Below are positions 10,632 to 22,165 of a DNA stretch of 64,000 nt, piece by piece. Each line of letters opens with the position of its first letter. Position 1 is the stretch's first letter. The position numbers and the translations under genes were made by a program. The notes under the pieces are model-generated. The model saw nothing but the letters and a program-made list of their open reading frames with translations, did not search any database and was not told the DNA's origin. The DNA comes from Gigaspora margarita. Lineage: Eukaryota > Glomeromycota > Glomeromycetes > Diversisporales > Gigasporaceae. The DNA is taken from the NCBI GenBank assembly GCA_009809945.1, contig WTPW01000860.1, forward strand, positions 225,230-289,229. The letters are read 5' to 3'.

Positions 10632-12626
10632 CTCATATCCACCGATTTAATTTTTTTTTGTTTGTTTTGACACATCCTCAAAATTATGGTTACACAATAT
10701 GCAGGATGAGTCAGCTAGTTGATGCACTATTTCTACCAATAAAATTTAAAACATGTGATATAGTTATACTGTCTACTATAAATACAAAATGCACTTAAAA
10801 TTTTTTTTGCATATAAATTGCTTCGCGAGGACTAAATGCTAGTAGGCGGGGCCTACTGATTCCTCACCTCCGCATAAGGTAAATGATTTGCCTATATAGA
10901 CAATATGCAAGAGTGCTTTCCTTCTACAACAAAGTAATGTAACTATTTCCTAACCACTTAGTATGTATGCGGGCTTACTATATAGTGGTGGAATATAACA
11001 TGCCCAGGTCTTGTAAGCGACAATTCATGGGTACTACCATTATAAAGAAATATATACCAGTATACATTTTTTAATCTCACTCTAGAACTTTATTTTTCAT
11101 AGAATTATAACTTGAAAAAGATATAATATATTTATTATAAGTTTTCAGATATTTTGCAATTTTTGCTAATATATTTTTTTTATAATGATAGATAATTGGT
11201 GCCGAATATTGTACATAGTGTATAGATTTTTGGCTATTGATCACTAATTCGAGCCAGAGCAATTTATAAAAAAAATTCACATTAGTTTAGTTGATATTGA
11301 CTAGCCGACCATTTTTGAGCCAACTGTTGAAGAGTCTGATATTACTGATCTCATGCGTGATAATTGTATCCTTTTCTTATTATTAATATCATCTTCTTTA
11401 AGACAGGAAATGAATCGTGAGGTGTGGTCACCATGACAACGATAGACATTCATTTTGTTCTGGAAGTGATGAGTTATAAGGGCTGGGCCAACAACCACCC
11501 TCGCTATCTGGTCAAATTAAAATCCCCAAACCCTAATCTAACGCTAGTAGCGAAATGTTTTAGTTGGTGGTTCTGGGGTTTTAGGGAAAGTACAACTAAT
11601 GCATCAACCGCGATATGTCAGTAATACTTTTCTAGTAAATTTTATATATACCAATTACTTAGAATTGATGGAGGCTACAATTAAATAAAATTTTTATAAT
11701 TTTAAGTTTCGCTAGTACATAGTTGCGTCTATTTATTCTTTGTTCACATATGAACTAGAACCCACAATCTATTTAGACAGGAATATATCAATTTATTAGT
11801 ATAAAAAAAAGATACAAAAATATTTTACAATTACTATACTATATCCACTATGCTATATTTCAAATCTATCACTACGTCTAGAATCTAATTACTATACTAC
11901 ATCCAGAATAAAAATGCTAGTAAAATTAATTTCACCTGCTACATTTACCATACTACGTCTTAGTTTTACTGCTGTGATATATCTCAATTTCAATTAAGTT
12001 GCTACATTCTAGTTCAAACTATTTGCCAAGTCTAATTCTAACTACCGAGCCAAGTCTAGTTCTAACTACCATACTAAGTCTAGTTCTAACTACCATGCTA
12101 AGTCCAAAATCTAATATGCTACATCCAGTTCTAACTATCATATTATTTTTGTGATTACTGTGCTACATTTGTTCTAAAAAAAATTACAAATAGTATATGC
12201 AGTTAATACCATGGTTCTATTGTTATTACTGTATTCAAGACAATTCAAATAGACGTGTATACTAAATGAAAATGAAATAAAACTTGACCCATAGATCTAA
12301 ATTGTGCAATAATGTCGAGTTAAAGTGCTTGTAGTAGACATTTTAACCTCTTAAAAAGTGTTATAATAAAAATATATAAGTTCTATATACTAAGCTAGTT
12401 TTAAAGATTCTTTTAATAATAGATTCTAGCTATATAGTTCATACCTATAGTTTGAAGGATTGGTTGACCCCACGAACGATTGGTTGGACGTAAGAAGTAT
12501 ATAATAAAATGATGTGCGTCAGTTAATTTGACTCTAATTTTTGGGGTGTTATTTTGATCAGATCATATTAAAATTGGGGTTCTTTCCTAATAAAATTATA
12601 TTCCTAAAAATTAAATCGGTGGATAT
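10632..12626. mobile_element. 2-kb insertion inside the foldback left arm
   Basis: The arm breaks after GTA (10629-10631) and resumes with GTA at 12627-12629. The intervening 1,995 bp has inverted ends, CATATCCACCGATTTAATTT on the left and its inverse on the right; three extra bases stand at the left end. A 3-bp duplication suggests a PIF/Harbinger-type insertion, although GTA is not the usual TTA/TAA. I recognise no transposase inside; small frames at 11077-11624 show no known domain. Degenerate tandem repeats fill 11770-12180. Confidence 0.6.
11770..12180. repeat. Degenerate tandem repeat, TCTAGTTCTAACTACCATGCTAAG type
   Basis: A unit of about 25-30 bp (AAGTCTAGTTCTAACTACCA variants) is repeated imperfectly about ten times. 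It is the same broad family as the array at 33000-33420. Confidence 0.65.
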
Positions 12627-13326
12627 GTAAATTTAAAATTTATTGTATTTCATGATCTTTTTTTCTAATTAGGTAACCTACTTTGGGCTCTTAAGCAAAG
12701 TTGTTCGCATGTAATTTTACATTATATTTGAGATTGAATCATGCTTTTCAGACCTTTTACTAAGTAAAAAATAGGTTTAAATTTAGAAAAAAAATTTTTT
12801 TTAAATTAAAAAAATTTTTTTCTAACTTTAAACCCATTTTTTACTTAGTAAAAGGTCAAAAAAGTGCAATTAATCTCAAATGTGATTATATGCTGACAAC
12901 TTTGCTTAAGAGCCCAAAGTAGGTTACCTAATAAGAAAAAACAGTTAGATCATGAAATATGATAAATTTTAAATTTAGTACATAGATAACCCATTTTTCT
13001 TACAAGGTAACCTACTTCTGCTACCTAAGTAAAGTTGTTCAGAGCATAATTTTACACATAAATACTGATTTAAAATTTGTAAATATTTGTTTTTGACAGA
13101 GTTACATTTTGAAAAGGTGCAAAATTGGCAAATTTTAATGCAGTTTTTAAGCTCAAAATTTTCTTCTTTTCTTGTTCTTTATAACTGCAAAATTTAATTT
13201 TAATTAGTTAAGCTGAGAAGGATCTTCAGCTCAAAGTTTATAGTAAATTCATATGTTTTTTTTATAATTTTTATTATAAACTTATTTTAAACTTATTTCA
13301 AGAGGACATGTCCTATGACTGTTAAG

Positions 13327-14008
13327 GTTTTTTTATTTTAATTATATATAATGATATAAAATTTAAAAAAATTTATTATTATACATAAAAAATATAAATT
13401 GATTTTATAAAAACTAAAGACAAAAGCCTAAAATTTATAATCATGATAGACAAAATTTGCATATTAAAGATTTTTACACCAAAACTTGTCAAGCTTATAA
13501 GAATATNGCACTNAATATTATTTTAATTNGNATTTTTATNTTAAAAAATNCCANNGCTACTNACATAGTTAAAATAATCTAAGAATAAGTAATTGAACAA
13601 GTAAAAATAAGAAATTCAAAGTAAATGCAATGTCATGGGTTAAAGTTTAAACTTGTGTCCCTGGCTGTAATTTGGTGGTACTAAAAGCCCAAATAACCCA
13701 AAGCTACAAAAATATTGTAAGGCTTTTAGGTGGCGGATGAAGGCTTAGAGATATAGATTAATCCTGGTAATTAATTATTCCTATACATTAGATAGAGAGT
13801 AAGCATTGTTGTAAATATTTGGCACAATGATTGTAGAAAACATTTGGAACAACAATTGTAATGCGAATTGTTACAACCTGAAGAGAAGATAAGCCTGAGA
13901 TTAAAGATAGTGCAGTAGCTCTTAGTAAAGTAAAAGGTATTTAAGGCCACCTTAGATAAGTTTCCTCAAACCTTTTGTCTCAGACATTTCACCCTAGACA
14001 TTGTCTTA
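13327..14008. other. AT-rich interval with ambiguous bases; possible LTR remnant
   Basis: Several N bases lie at 13507-13562. From about 13875 the sequence looks LTR-like (TGTTACAACCTGAAGAG start). After the Harbinger-like insertion (14009-14611) it continues with TATATAAGAATCAG and a CAATATAAATT segment, up to about 14745. Neither LTR ends nor a 5-bp duplication could be fixed, so this is only a suggestion. Confidence 0.25.
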
Positions 14009-14611
14009 GGGGAGTGCAGAATATCACGTAATTTTTTTAGGGGGGAGGGGGGTCCCCAATTATCACGTCCTATATATATATATAGTAAAATAACCAATAA
14101 TATTGAAGTATTTATTATAATAAAAATTCGCCAAAAGTTGCTACATAGTAAAGTCTAAATTTTACTATGTCAATCGATAATTATCGATTAAGTAAACTTG
14201 TTTGGAATATCAAAATACATATATCCTAAAATTTTTATCAAAATTGAAGAAGTTTTTATTATTTAACTTTTAATTTTTACGTTCATCGAATGTATTTTTT
14301 TAAAAAATTTAAAATTTTCGTCGAACATAAAAATCAAAAAGTCAAATAATAAAAAGTAATCCAATACTGATGAAATTTTGAGTAACTATATTTTGATCTT
14401 CTGAACAAGTTTACTTAAGCAACTTTAATCGATTCACATAGTAAAATTTTGACTTTACTATGTAGCGACTGTTATCGTACGTGGGGTCAAAAACTTTTTT
14501 GAATTTTTTTAATATTAAAAAGACGAAATTTGGTTGGTCAATAGTCTATCATGGGGGGGAGGGGGGGTCGGACCTATGTAAACCCTAATTACGTGATTTA
14601 CTGCCCTCCCC
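14009..14611. mobile_element. PIF/Harbinger-like element, TSD TTA
   Basis: Ends GGGGAGTGCAGAATATCACG and the inverse of GGGGAGGGCAGTAAATCACG, with TTA directly outside both ends (14006-14008 and 14612-14614). Just inside lie G-rich runs with GGTCC. The 3-bp TTA duplication is the Harbinger signature. The 603-bp body holds a family A foldback and no gene. Confidence 0.75.
14137..14470. repeat. Foldback element family A, copy 3 (complete)
   Basis: AGTTGCTACATAGTAAAGTC at the left is inverted at the right (GACTTTACTATGTAGCGACT). The arms are about 165 bp and meet in an A/T-rich centre. The shared core occurs as TTAAGTAAACTTGTTTGG (14188-14205) and inverted as CTGAACAAGTTTACTTAAGC (14401-14420). 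This is the cleanest copy of the family. Confidence 0.8.
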
Positions 14612-14859
14612 TTAATGATAATTTAGGACTAATATATCTTAGTTATAGTTTATATAAGAATCAGATTCCCTTCCTCTTGTAGTTGAGTTTATGTATTAGT
14701 TATTAGTTAGTATATTCAATATAAATTTTTTATTATTATTAAAACACACCTAACTGTATTAGCTAGGGACATCATATGATGCTATTTTTGAATTAACATA
14801 AATTCAAAGTGACGCATAATGTATGTAATATATATAATATTTATATATATTTCTTCAAT

Positions 14860-15025
14860 TCGCAAGGTTTCAGAGGTTTCAGAAGTTTCAGAGGTTTTGG
14901 TTTTGCCCAGTTTCAGAGGGTTTCGTCCATTTTGGAGGTTTCGCCCATTTTGGAGGTTTCAGATTTTGGGCGAAACCGAAACTCTAGGGCCGAAATGTTT
15001 TGGACTTTGGGGAAAGGTTTAGGCC
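14860..15025. repeat. GGTTTCG minisatellite, right subterminal repeats
   Basis: Units such as GGTTTCAGA, GGAGGTTTCGCCCATTTT and GGGCGAAACC repeat over about 160 bases, inverted relative to 9885-10050. They form the inner side of the right end of the 9882-15034 element. Two open frames across it come from the repeat and are not genes. Confidence 0.75.
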
Positions 15026-16163
15026 GAAACACTAGCCACAATTATGTTTTTGATATTTTAAATGAAATGCATCAAAAAACATAATTTTGGTCATCAAAGG
15101 GTATAAAAGTATGAGTCTGTTGCTTCACTCTAGACAATTACTAAAACAAGATGTATATTTTTGTATTTTTTTGTCTATAGGCTTTTAGTACTATAGATTT
15201 TTTATTTTTAACAAATTTTTATAATCACTATTTATAATTTTTATAACTGGGGACAGATACAGGATGTAGGTGAGATTTTTTAGGTCACATAATCAGGTCT
15301 AGGTTAGGTTCATGTAATCACATGAGCTCTTTTTTGTTTTATAGATCAACATAAACAAAATAAATACTGTACACAGATCTATTTTTTTTTACCAACCTTT
15401 TTTTTTTTAAATGTCACTATTCATCGTTGGTGTTGTCACCTTTTTTCACTATTGTATTATTTCATCATTGGTTTGGTATTGCAATTACAGGTGCAGTTCT
15501 CATTTCATTAGTAGAGTTTACTTTTTTTCTTCTATTGTTATTTCATCACGTCTTTGATTTTCTTGTACTGCTGTTTCATTTGTAGTATTTTTTTTCTTAT
15601 AGTGTCATTGTTTCATCATTTCATTATTTTGGTTTCATCATTTCATTATTTCATCATTTTATTGTTTCACCATTTTGCTGTTTTATCATTTTTTTAATAT
15701 TTTGCTAGATGTGTGGTGCTGTAATTGATGTTGTTAGTAGGTGGGTTAGTATTAGATAAGAGATAGGGTTAGATAGTTGTGTTAGATTAGGATAGTTAAT
15801 ATTAAGATTAGTATTAGTGTGTAAAGAAAAAAAAGAAAACAAAAATAAATTCAAACCTGAAGACCCCGAATAATTAGTAGTAGTTGTTCTGATAATTATT
15901 TTCTGAAAACGAATTAAATAATTTAAAATAAATAAAATGATTATTTAAACAAAATAAATTAAATTTAAATAAATTAAATAAAAAAAATTAAACATATTAA
16001 AAAAAATAAAAACTAAGTTAAAAACGAATTAATAAATCAAAAAAAAGAAAACGAAAAATAATAATAAAATAATTTATTAATAAAAAAAGAAAAAAAAATG
16101 AATTTATAAAAAAAAATAAAAAAATAATTTATAAATAAAAAAATAAAAAACTGAATTTATATA

Positions 16164-16501
16164 GAGTGCTTTATATTAAAAAGGCCCATTTTAAAATTTT
16201 TTTAAAAAATAAGTTTTTATTAGATTTATGTAAATTTCAACATGATTGACATTTTTCAATTATAAATGCAGGTCAATTTGCATAATAAAAAATGGAGATA
16301 ATATAAAAAAAAATTACGCAAGTCTGCCTAAGGACAAGCACATTACAAGATTACCTGATAGTTATTTGTAATCTTTAACCAATCAAAATCATGAAATTTG
16401 CTTAATCCTGGATTAGTCCAAAAATTAAAACAAATGATTAAACTCAATTATCTCAAAATAAACTATATGTAAAAATGGGCCTTTTTAATATAAGGCATCC
16501 C
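16164..16501. mobile_element. 338-bp MITE in the foldback loop
   Basis: Ends GAGTGCTTTATATTAAAAAG and the inverse of GGGATGCCTTATATTAAAAA, followed by GGCCCATTTT on both sides. ATATA flanks both ends, but the context is too AT-rich to prove a duplication. It sits at the centre of the larger palindrome. Confidence 0.6.
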
Positions 16502-17639
16502 ATATAATAAAAAAAATAGTTTAAACAAATTAATTTAAAAAAATAATAATTTAAAAGAATTAATAAAATAATTTAAAAAAAATTTAAATGAGTTTTTTTT
16601 TAAATTATTTTGTTTTTTTTTATTTAAATTATTTTTTTTAAATTATTTTTTTATTTTTAAATTATTATATTTACAAAATCAGGGGTTTTTTAATTATTTT
16701 ATAAATATGTTCTTTTTTTTATTATTTTTTTATTTTTAAATTATTATATTTACAAAATCAGGGTTTGTTAATTATTTTTTTATTTCATAAATTTGTTTTT
16801 TTATTTAAATTAAATTATTGTTTTTAATTTGTTTAAATTATTTTTTTTATATTATTTTTTTTAATTTTTTAATTAATTCATTTTATTCTATTTTTATTTT
16901 TTTATTTATTTATTAATTGATTTAAATTATTTTATTTTTTTAATTTGTTTAATTTAAATTATTTATTTTAATTCATTTTTAGAAAATAAATTATTGGAAC
17001 AACCACCATGAGGATAACAATTCAGAAAAAAAAGGGTACAAGAAGATCAAAATAGTATGTATAGTATATATTTTATTTTAATTATCTTTATTTACTTTAA
17101 ACAAAAAAACGCACTAATACTAACTATCTAAAACTCAAACTCACAACCTTAATACATTACAATCTAACCTCTATAATCTTACATGACTATCTAACTCTAT
17201 CCTTTATCTAATACTAAAAACCTATTAACAATGTCAATTATAGTGCTACAACACCCAGTAAAATATTAGGACGAAACTACAAAACAATAAAACTAAAAAA
17301 AATAAAATAAAACACTACATATGAAATTAGTAGTATGTGATGAAACAACAATAGAAGAACTGCATAACAACTACACCTTACCTATAACAATTTAATACCA
17401 AACTGATGACAAAACTAAGAATAAAACTGAAGATGGTGAAAAGAAGCGACAACACCAACGACAAACGGCACATTTAAAAAAAAGATTTGTGTATTTATTT
17501 TTTTATATTGATCTATGAAACAGGAAAGAACCTGTGTAATCACATATTCCAATCTAGATCGGAGGCAAATCTTACGTTTTTGATACTCCTGCACTTACTT
17601 TTTTGATACTGATCGATATGAAAATCCCAGTAAAAATAA

Positions 17640-18560
17640 GAATTTTCAAAACTTTGAGCGAAGATATCTTGGCAACCATAAGACCAAATTTGGTAAAACT
17701 TTTATTTGAATTCTATGGCTTCATAGAATTCAAATAAAAAAAATTCATTGAATTTCGTCAAGTGGTTGTCGAGTTATCTTCGCTTAAAGTCAGAGAAAAT
17801 CAAAACGCCTATCAAAATAGAAGCTGCGCCAAATTTTTTATCTAACTTTGAGCGAAGATACCTCGACAACCATCTGACCAAATTTGATAAAACTTTTTTT
17901 TTGAATTCTATAGCTTCATATAATTCAAATAAAAAATTTTTTAATGTATTTAGTCAAGTGGTTGTCAAAATATCTTCGCTTAAAGTTAGAAAAAATCAAA
18001 ACAACTATCAAAATAAAAGCTGTGCCAAATTTTTTTCTAAATTTGAGCAAAGATGTCTTGACGACCATCTAATCAAATTTGATAAAACTTTTTTATTTGA
18101 ATTCTATGGCTTTATAAAATTCATATAAAAAAAGTTTTATCAAATTTGGTTAGATGGTCGTCAAGATATCTTCACTCAAATTTAGAAAAAAATTTGACAC
18201 AGCTTCTATTTTGATAGTTTTGACTTTGAGCGAAGATATCTTGACAACCACTTGACTAAATATGATAAAAATTTTTTTACTTGAATTATATGAAGCTATA
18301 TAATTCAAAAAAAAAGGTTTATCAAATTTGGTCAGATGGTTGTCGAGGTATCTTCGCTCAAAGTTAGATAAAAAATTTGGCGCAGCTTTTACTTTATAGG
18401 CATTTTGATTTTCTCTAACTTTGAGCGAAGATAACTCGACAACCACTTGACGAAATTCGATAAATTTTTTTATTTGAATTCTATGAAGCCATAGAATTCA
18501 AATAAAAAAGTTTTAACAAATTTGGTCTAATGGTTGCCAAGATATCTTCGCTCAAAGTTT
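17640..18560. repeat. Array of ten GAGCGAAGATATCTT units in alternating orientation
   Basis: The unit TTTGAGCGAAGATATCTTG followed by GACAACCA and an AAATTTGATAAAAC tract occurs at about 17650, 17850, 18042, 18228 and 18423 in one orientation. It occurs at about 17760, 17957, 18148, 18322 and 18519 in the other. Neighbours are joined head to head at TTTGAATTCTATGGCTTCA palindromes. Open frames of 126, 98 and 68 codons on both strands read the same repeat and are not genes. Confidence 0.8.
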
Positions 18561-18698
18561 TGAAAATTCTTATTTTTACTGGGATTTTCTTGTCGATCAG
18601 TATCAAAAAAGTAAGTGCAGGAGTATCAAAAAAACGTAAGATTTGCAGATTGGAGATCAATTGATCACGTGATCCAGAAAATCTCACCTACATCCTGG

Positions 18699-19226
18699 CA
18701 CTCTCATAACTGTGATTATATATAGGTTTTAGATTTATAGTCACATCTTTATATAATCACTACATTAGATCACAACCAACTTGATGACTATAGGAAGGAA
18801 TTCCTGTTAAATATCTTTCTGAAGCATTATGCTACAGGTTATTTTCTATTATTTTATATATAACAGAGTAGTAGTAATTTGAAAACAGCATATTTTACTA
18901 TATAAATTTTGGAAATCTGTAAGCTATAAAAAATTGATTATTTACTTACCTTAATTAGATTTGATTTATATAGTGTATTGCATACTCTAGCATTATTTTA
19001 GCATTATTTAGAAATATATATACTATTTTTTGGTTACAATTTTTGACATTTTGTCATATGACTAGTCATTTTTGTTATAAAAAATTATTTATTTTTTATG
19101 ACTATACTTGTCATTTATAATTTATAGGTTGTTCAATATCAAAAGGGTAATACCAACATAGTTATGCACCATACTGAAATAAAAGACAAAGCAATAAATT
19201 TGCTATTGTGATGTGTAGCTGAAATA
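18699..19226. other. AT-rich interval, nothing recognised
   Basis: Unique-looking AT-rich sequence with TGTCAT/ATGACA words near 19050-19115. No gene or inverted-repeat terminus is visible. Confidence 0.5.
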
Positions 19227-19383
19227 CAGTCAGACCTTCCTAAATGCAAGTTGTTGGGCCAAACTTTTGATGGCTTGCATTTAGAGAAAAATAAGAAAAA
19301 TTGCATTTATAGAAGTTAGAAATATATTTGGGCCAGAATTTAAGGTTGCATTTAGGGGAGTTGCATTTAGGGAGGTTTGACTG
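19227..19383 (+). mobile_element. TA-flanked mariner-like MITE, copy 7
   Basis: 157 bp, ends CAGTCAGACCTTCC and GGAGGTTTGACTG, TA on both sides (19225-19226 and 19384-19385). Shorter than the other copies through a deletion of about 16 bp near the right end. Confidence 0.85.
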
Positions 19384-19494
19384 TAGTTGATTTTGGAATT
19401 AATTGTTTTAATTCCTACCATAATTTGCTATAAAAATTTTGTTACAAACCTTGTTAGCTCAGTATTTGGTTAATTTGTTATCATTTTGATCATA

Positions 19495-19830
19495 GGTTGT
19501 ATAACCAATCAAAAGTGTTAATAACTTGATCCAATTGCTATATTAGTATTATTAGTACAGTACATTGATCACATTTTGGATATAACTATAATTATTGGTT
19601 AGTAGATCAACAGAAAGCTACAAACTATAAGAATCACTAAAAAAATTAATAATTATTAGATAATCTAGACAGCAAAAATTCCAACCAAAAATTTGCAAAA
19701 AAATAAAAAATCTAGAATTCAAACATCCAAATCTTTAGTAGAATGTAATTTTTCTTAGTATTTGCTAATATATTTTAATAAATATATTGTTTTTAGCTAT
19801 TGCAGAGCAATTAATATTATTATTATTTAT
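19495..19830 (+). repeat. Old dispersed repeat, copy 1
   Basis: Shares CAATCAAAAGTGTTAA, ATCTTTAGTA(G)AATGTAATTTTTCTTAGTA and GCTAATATATT with 56725-57060 in the same order. An inverted relative lies at about 31680-32080 and a partial one at 59925-60050. Strongly diverged and non-coding; the family is not recognised. Confidence 0.5.
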
Positions 19831-21248
19831 TTGTCATTTTAATGTTATTTATAAAAATATTTTTTATGACTTGTCATTTTGCCATGGTTTTGTACAAAAT
19901 TTTTTATAATAAACAACATTTTTATTTTAAAATAACATATCATTTATTGTCATTTTCATAAAATTTTTATGACCTTGTCATTTGCCAATACTGGTAATAT
20001 TTGCATAAACCTAATCATTGTTTATGGGGTGATCATAATAATGCACAATTATAATTACTGTATATTTGCATAAAATTTTTGTTGCAAATAGGATATGCAG
20101 ATTATGCGTAATCAAAGTTTTCTCAATTATTATCTTTGATGCGATTATCTGTAATCATGATAATGCATATTTATTATGATCAATCAAAATAAAATTTGTA
20201 ATTGATACTTGAAAAATTCTTTATTTTTCAGTTTATTGTTAAAAATTAATAAACTGAATAATAAAGAAAACAATGTATTAAGCAACAGACCATAAAGTAG
20301 AGAGTGTTTTCGATTGAGAAACTATAGGATTAAATAATGAAATAGTAATGCAAAGTGTCTCCAGAAAGAATTATAATTCTTATTGTAAATTAAATATAGC
20401 AAGGTTGCTATGCCAGATATAAAAAAAAATAATTTGTGGCAAAAAGTTGGTAAATTGAAATAGTAACCTCATTTAATATATTTTTATTAATAAATTATTT
20501 TATTAGGGTACAAATTTTATATTATTTGGTTTTCAAAACATGTATCTTTTTAATTGACCCGGCCAGCTGGTTTTTTTTTAAAAAAAATTTCATAAAGTTT
20601 TATGAAATTTATATAAAATTTTTCTTAAAATCCAATCTGGTTATTAAAACATATAAAAAATTTTTTAAAGATTTTCAAATTTTGATCTGGCCAATTAATT
20701 AATTTTTTGAGGCTTTACATAATAAACTTTATCAAATTACAATTATTATTTAAATTTTATCACAATGATAGACATATTTAACCCTTTAAAAATAATTTCT
20801 GCTAAGTAAAATTTATTCTTCGATACTTTTAATCATTAATTAAGACACTTGAGAACACCCTGGATTTTTTTTACTACAACATTTAAAATTTTTTCATCAA
20901 CATAATAATTTAAGTGTTCCGCAACTTATTTATTTAATAACAACTATGATTAGGATATTAGATACTAAATGATTTACTACTATAGATCAGTACTATATGA
21001 TTAGCCCACTAAATAAGATTTGACAATTTTTATTTGTACACTAGTGTATGAAACTCAGATATAATGATAAAAACTGGATATAAAACCTACTTCAGAGTTC
21101 TAACAAAAATATTCCTTATCAATTTTAGTATAAACTATAAACTTTTTAAACTTTAAAGCTAACTCTAACCCTAACCTTAAATTAGGAACTTTTTGGTTTA
21201 CTATTTACATGTTACATGAATCAATTAATTAGTACCTGTGTTTCAAAC
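19831..21248. other. AT-rich interval, nothing recognised
   Basis: No gene is visible. Telomere-like CTAACCCTAACC lies near 21163-21176. A weak inverted pair around CCGGCCAGCTGG at 20560-20690 may be a small degraded foldback. Confidence 0.4.
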
Positions 21249-22165
21249 ATGAGTATCATATGAGTGTTGCCAAGAGAAAAAGGCCATTTGGCTTTAAGTA
21301 TATTAAATTTTAATATACTCGAAAGTAGTGTTCTGACCCGTCACAAGTATCCCAACCCAGGTCACCCACGGGTGGGTCACCTGGGTGACCCAGGTGGACA
21401 CTAGGTAATAGAAAAATTCTGCCACAGGTCACCCGTGGGTGGGTCACCCAGGTGACCCAGGTGAACACTAGATAATAGAAAATTCTGCTACGGGTCACCT
21501 GCGGGTGACCCAGGTGAACACTAGGTATAGTGTTCTGACCTGTCACAAAAATCCCAACCCAGATGACCCGGGTGAACACTAGGTAATAGAAAAATTCTGC
21601 TACGGGTCACCTGGGTGACCCAGGTGAACACTAGAATATTGATAGATAAAATTGGTAAGCTTAATAATATTTCAACAAATTTAAGCAAATCATTATTAAT
21701 TAATCAAAGCATTTCTAATTTAACATTAGATCTGCTCAGTATGTATGACTATCGTATAAGTAGCAAGGCATAACAGATATAGACAACTCGTGCCAGAATT
21801 TAGTAAATGCACACAACCACAAAGTTATTCATATGATATTCAAGTACCCATTATACATGTGATGTTAATGCGTATCAAATGATTAATTTGAATACGCCAT
21901 CCAATAAGATTCAAGATTTTGTAAACAAAAGTTTGCCTGTTAACCATACACTTTGTACTTCATACTACATTCCTGGTACCCATACAGGTCACCCATGTGG
22001 GTGACTTGCAGGTTGACCCACGGGTGACCTGCGGGTTGACCACCCAGGTGGCCATAATTCAATCTGGGTTACCCGCCCACCTCGGGTGACCCAGGTAAGA
22101 CTTACCGGGTCAGAACACTACTCGAAAGTCCAAACGCCTTTTTCCTTTTGGTAGCACTCATATGA
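21249..22165. repeat. Inverted-repeat element hosting a hAT element
   Basis: TCATATGAGTGTTGCCAAGA on the left (about 21257) is inverted on the right (about 22145-22163), with AAAAAGGC.TTTGG arms next to it. The hAT element 21326-22120 is inserted between the arms, leaving a small foldback of about 120 bp if removed. Confidence 0.6.
21326..22120. mobile_element. hAT-type element, TSD CTCGAAAG
   Basis: Perfectly inverted ends TAGTGTTCTGACCCG and CGGGTCAGAACACTA, with exact 8-bp duplications CTCGAAAG at 21318-21325 and 22121-22128. The left side carries five or more copies of a GC-rich unit (GGTCACCTGGGTGACCCAG plus GTGAACACTAG); the right side has inverted relatives at 21985-22100. An 89-codon frame on the minus strand reads these repeats and is not a gene. 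Confidence 0.9.

Larger units (their letters stand above)
10290..13326. repeat. Foldback element family B, copy 1 (interrupted)
   Basis: The left arm starts AACAGTCATAGAACATGTCC at 10292 and the right arm ends with its inverse at about 13324. About 330 bp of left arm (to 10631) pairs with about 330 bp of right arm (12990-13324). The central part (12650-12985) is itself palindromic around an A/T run near 12815. The same arms and modules occur at 25624-26703. Weaker outward pairing reaches about 10230 and 13400. Shared-core copies lie at 10568-10588, about 12695, about 12893 and 13022-13043. Confidence 0.75.
9882..15034. mobile_element. hAT-type element, 5.15 kb with nested insertions, TSD GCCACAAT
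   Basis: Ends TAGTGTTTCAGCCTAAACT and the diverged inverse AGGTTTAGGCCGAAACACTA. Exact 8-bp duplications GCCACAAT lie at 9874-9881 and 15035-15042. Both ends carry a GC-rich minisatellite of CGAAACC-type units, inverted between ends. The interior holds a foldback of family B (10290-13326) with a 2-kb insertion, a Harbinger-like element (14009-14611) and a family A foldback. I find no transposase frame, so it is non-autonomous or gutted. Confidence 0.8.
15259..18698. repeat. Composite foldback element, 3.4 kb
   Basis: The outer ends CAGGATGTAGGTGAGATTTT (15259) and its inverse (18679-18697) face each other. The left arm 15281-16160 pairs with 16505-17560: the GTTGGTGTTGTCACC region near 15427 is inverted near 17450. 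Segment 17565-18655 is a second, self-contained palindrome inside the right end, starting and ending in CAAATCTTACG and its inverse. The middle (15840-16980) is almost pure A/T. A MITE occupies the loop. No gene is present. Confidence 0.7.

Noticed and set aside
14809..15084. Two overlapping Phe/Arg/Gly/Val-rich frames
   Set aside because: They come from the GGTTTCG subterminal minisatellite.
17640..18560. CRISPR-like regular repeats
   Set aside because: Units alternate in orientation, lack unique spacers of constant length, and the genome is eukaryotic.
17748..18687. Three related open frames (126, 98, 68 codons) on both strands
   Set aside because: They read the same alternating inverted DNA repeat on both strands, so the protein similarity is a by-product of the palindrome.
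20560..20690. Possible foldback around GGCCAGCTGG
   Set aside because: Pairing is weak and dominated by A/T runs; no ends or duplication.
21310..21579. 89-codon minus-strand frame with repeated peptide
   Set aside because: It reads the GGGTGACC minisatellite of a hAT element.
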